Source of the DNA: RGIG3701 sp030530205
Lineage (GTDB): Bacteria; Planctomycetota; Planctomycetia; Pirellulales; Thermoguttaceae
Reading direction: 5' to 3'
Assembly: GCA_030530205.1 (NCBI GenBank)
Contig: JAUMVK010000018.1
Span: 1-64,000 of the forward strand
Length of the DNA: 64,000 nt
Positions 61,983 through 64,000 of this stretch are shown here, piece after piece. The notes beneath the pieces were generated by a model. It did not search any database, was not told where the DNA came from, and saw nothing but the letters and a program-made list of their open reading frames with translations. Every line of letters starts with the position of its first letter. Position 1 is the first letter of the stretch. A program made the translations under genes and the position numbers.

Positions 61983-62738
61983 TTAAAAAGGCCCCCCTCT
62001 GAATTTTTCATCCTCTATAAACTGGAGAGTTACGCCGATCGCCGATTTTTTCAGGCGCTCGACGGTTTCTTTTTCGAGAAAGAAACCCAGGTCAAAGAAA
62101 TTGATACTCAGAGGGACCGAAACGTTCATTTCCACGGGAGTTTTCAACGTTTTGGGCGACTGTTCCCACTCGTCAAGCGCGTTCCAGACGGCCGTATCCA
62201 GGTCTTGCGTTAAAGTTTCGCACGAAGTCAGAAGAGTTCCGTCTTCTGCATGGAGTTCGGCCAGCATGGGAGCGTGCCAGTAGTCCTCACCCATCTGCTC
62301 GATCAAGGCCAACTCTTCTTCAGTGGCCGATTTCCAAAATTCTTCTAAGTGATAAAAATCAAAACTAAAGTCAAACGGGACAGGAAATGCGGCCAGAGCG
62401 TCCCACGAAACATCAAAGCGGATCGCGGGCAACTCATTTTTCACGGGGAGATCGATGACAACAGCGAATGAAAGATTTAACTCCTGAATGATCGCTTCTA
62501 CCGATTTCCAGTAAGGAGAAAAAGCCGAAAAGGCCTTTGCCAGCGCGGAACCGGTAGAATCCGCTTCAGCCCGGAACAGAACAAGACTGACGGACGAAGA
62601 CGCCAAGTTCGGATTGGCCAAAAGATGCGGCTTCTTTTGTTTCCAATACTCCAGCGGGAACGGCAGCTGAAGGGATTTCAGCCAATCCTCCGAGTTTTCC
62701 AAAGTATTACTGCTTATTTCAAAAACCACTTCGATCAT
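61983..62738 (-). CDS. Hypothetical protein
   Basis: This protein has 251 residues from the ATG at 62738; a longer TTG start was rejected. It is soluble and acidic, with no signal peptide. Patterns such as LPFPLEYWKQKKPHLL, SVSLVLFRAEADSTGSAL and VIDLPVKNELPAIRF look like a globular single domain I do not recognise. It starts 58 bases after the TPR gene on the same strand and may share its transcript. Confidence 0.5.
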   Translation of the reverse strand: MIEVVFEISSNTLENSEDWLKSLQLPFPLEYWKQKKPHLLANPNLASSSVSLVLFRAEADSTGSALAKAFSAFSPYWKSVEAIIQELNLSFAVVIDLPVKNELPAIRFDVSWDALAAFPVPFDFSFDFYHLEEFWKSATEEELALIEQMGEDYWHAPMLAELHAEDGTLLTSCETLTQDLDTAVWNALDEWEQSPKTLKTPVEMNVSVPLSINFFDLGFFLEKETVERLKKSAIGVTLQFIEDEKFRGGPF

Positions 62739-62796
62739 CGGATTTACTTCATTGAAATTCTTTTCTTTGGGAAACTCCCGTCCCAATATTCACGCG

Positions 62797-63996
62797 TCAC
62801 ATAAACAGGCTGAAGACCTCGTCGCAATCCATCGTTTGAAAAACGGTCTTGTAGTTGGCAAACGGTTTCATTTCTTCCCTGGCCGCCTCGAGTTTCTTCA
62901 GGAAACGCCCGGAATCCTCTTTGGAAAACTCCGGACTTTGGAAATGCCGCGCGGTTTGGTCGTAATACTGGAGTGCCAGCTCTTTCCAGAGCAGATCCAC
63001 GAACGAATGAGAAATGAGCCCTTCGTCCGCCTGCGCCTCCAGCCTGGGAAGAATTTTGAGTCCCGGCGCGCTGTTCCCGTTATACGCCTCCCAGAGCGAG
63101 TCAAAAAGCTGGACCTTGGGGGCGTCGGGAGCGATTTTCACGCTTCGGTCGATCGAATTCTGGCACTCCTTAGCGTTCTGGTACGGCAAATAAATGACGT
63201 AGCACATCAGCGAGAAATCCGGGTTTTCAGGAAACAGAGTTTCCCCCTTTTTTAAGGTTTCCAAAGACCGGGTGTACTGCTCGTTTTGCCAATAACAAGC
63301 CGCCAGAGCTTTGAAAAGCAGGGGCTGCGGCGCGTTGGGGAACACCGCAAGGTACTTTTCAAAGTCCTCGATCGCCTGCGGGACGGAGCCAAGCCCACAG
63401 TACGCGAAACCACGAAGGGCATGGATCCCGACATTATCATTGATTTCGATGCCGCGGTTGAAATCGTCGAGGGCTTTTTGATATTCACCGGCCCTCAAAA
63501 ACGCCAGTCCACGCAGGAAAACCGTGTTGTAATCGTTCGGGTTGAACCCAAGCGCCTTTTCAAAATATTGCCACTGTTTGGGGCTTTGAGGGTTTTGCAT
63601 CCCTTCAACGACCGCCAGCCTGCACCAGTCGTTGCATCGCGGCGAATTCAGCTCATTGCACGCTTTTTTCAGATAGTCGTAAGATTTTGAGTATTTCCGC
63701 CGCATGAAGAAGATCCAGCCGGTGTAAGCGTGGAGTTCCATGTTCTCCGGGTAGCTTAAACACAAGACCTCCAATTGCCAGCTCAGCCGGTCCAGCGTCC
63801 CGGAAACGTCGGCGCCGTCCTGCGCCCGGAACTTGGTCAGCGTCCCCCGCAGAGGTTCCGACGCTGGAATATTGTTGAAAATTGCGGCGTAAAGATCTTC
63901 GTCCGACACCGAGGGGTCGATATTCAGCCCGTCTTTTGCCTGCAGCGAAGCCTGCAAAAGGACCAACAGAACGCACGCTTTCAGCAGGATTTTCAT
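62797..63996 (-). CDS. Secreted TPR-repeat protein
   Basis: This 399-residue protein has a signal peptide (LLKACVLLVLLQASLQA). From about residue 100 on there are several tetratricopeptide-like repeats, such as YDYLKKACNELNSPRCN, YNTVFLRGLAFLRAGEYQKALDDF and IHALRGFAYCGLGSVPQAIEDF. TPRs bind proteins; partner unknown. The ATG is four bases inside the window edge, so upstream context is not visible. Confidence 0.85.
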   Translation of the reverse strand: MKILLKACVLLVLLQASLQAKDGLNIDPSVSDEDLYAAIFNNIPASEPLRGTLTKFRAQDGADVSGTLDRLSWQLEVLCLSYPENMELHAYTGWIFFMRRKYSKSYDYLKKACNELNSPRCNDWCRLAVVEGMQNPQSPKQWQYFEKALGFNPNDYNTVFLRGLAFLRAGEYQKALDDFNRGIEINDNVGIHALRGFAYCGLGSVPQAIEDFEKYLAVFPNAPQPLLFKALAACYWQNEQYTRSLETLKKGETLFPENPDFSLMCYVIYLPYQNAKECQNSIDRSVKIAPDAPKVQLFDSLWEAYNGNSAPGLKILPRLEAQADEGLISHSFVDLLWKELALQYYDQTARHFQSPEFSKEDSGRFLKKLEAAREEMKPFANYKTVFQTMDCDEVFSLFM

Positions 63997-64000
63997 GGGA

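Overview
The window looks like chromosome of a planctomycete-type bacterium, probably a Pirellulales or Thermoguttaceae-like lineage. The evidence is indirect. There are three twin-arginine-signalled Gfo/Idh/MocA oxidoreductases, many secreted carbohydrate-active proteins, a PEP-CTERM beta-helix protein, small secreted leucine-rich-repeat proteins, a PPi-type phosphofructokinase and a PilD-like peptidase with most of its cysteines missing. No rRNA, tRNA, CRISPR array, transposase or phage gene was seen. Housekeeping genes are intact, so this is a core chromosomal region with accessory insertions rather than a mobile island.

Layout. 0-9 kb: purD, an exported Gfo/Idh/MocA enzyme, a small LRR protein, a stand-alone HsdR-like helicase, purine nucleoside phosphorylase, and an acidic low-complexity protein beside a PP2C-type phosphatase. 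9-19 kb: a large secreted toroid-type protein, an M24 peptidase, a short Hsp70 overlapping mnmE, an exported GH5-like enzyme and a PPi-type phosphofructokinase. 19-27 kb: secreted polysaccharide-active proteins (toroid, GH16-like, sialidase-like), two sugar-type oxidoreductases, a DUF1294 protein and a SLOG-like protein. 27-36 kb: small membrane or LRR proteins, then a minus-strand unit with a PEP-CTERM beta-helix protein and a toroid enzyme, then a secreted alpha/beta hydrolase. 36-45 kb: HD hydrolase, ankyrin protein, a three-copy tandem repeat, two LRR proteins, an SGLT-type symporter and a six-hairpin glycosidase. 45-54 kb: cysteine synthase, mannonate dehydratase, then rpsB-tsf-pyrH-frr and an rRNA pseudouridine synthase. 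54-64 kb: a PDZ protein, two exported Gfo/Idh/MocA enzymes, prepilin peptidase-shikimate kinase-PrsW, a ZnuB-like permease and a TPR protein.

How the genes may fit together: secreted hydrolases and lyases would cut sulfated, sialylated or uronate-rich glycans. The symporter, mannonate dehydratase, SDRs and Gfo/Idh/MocA enzymes would take up and oxidise the products, and PPi-phosphofructokinase would feed glycolysis. This is inference from families and proximity.

The most unusual signal is non-coding. At least a dozen intergenic gaps carry hairpins whose arms are two to five tandem copies of a 7- to 9-base word. The word differs from gap to gap but the architecture is the same. Four of them sit in or next to the gaps of the rpsB-tsf-pyrH-frr-rRNA pseudouridine synthase series, one with a perfect 34-bp stem. 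Two distant elements share a conserved core but carry different arm words. A separate composite repeat family with Cgcggag-type arms occurs at several loci and is tandemly amplified at 37.8-38.7 kb.
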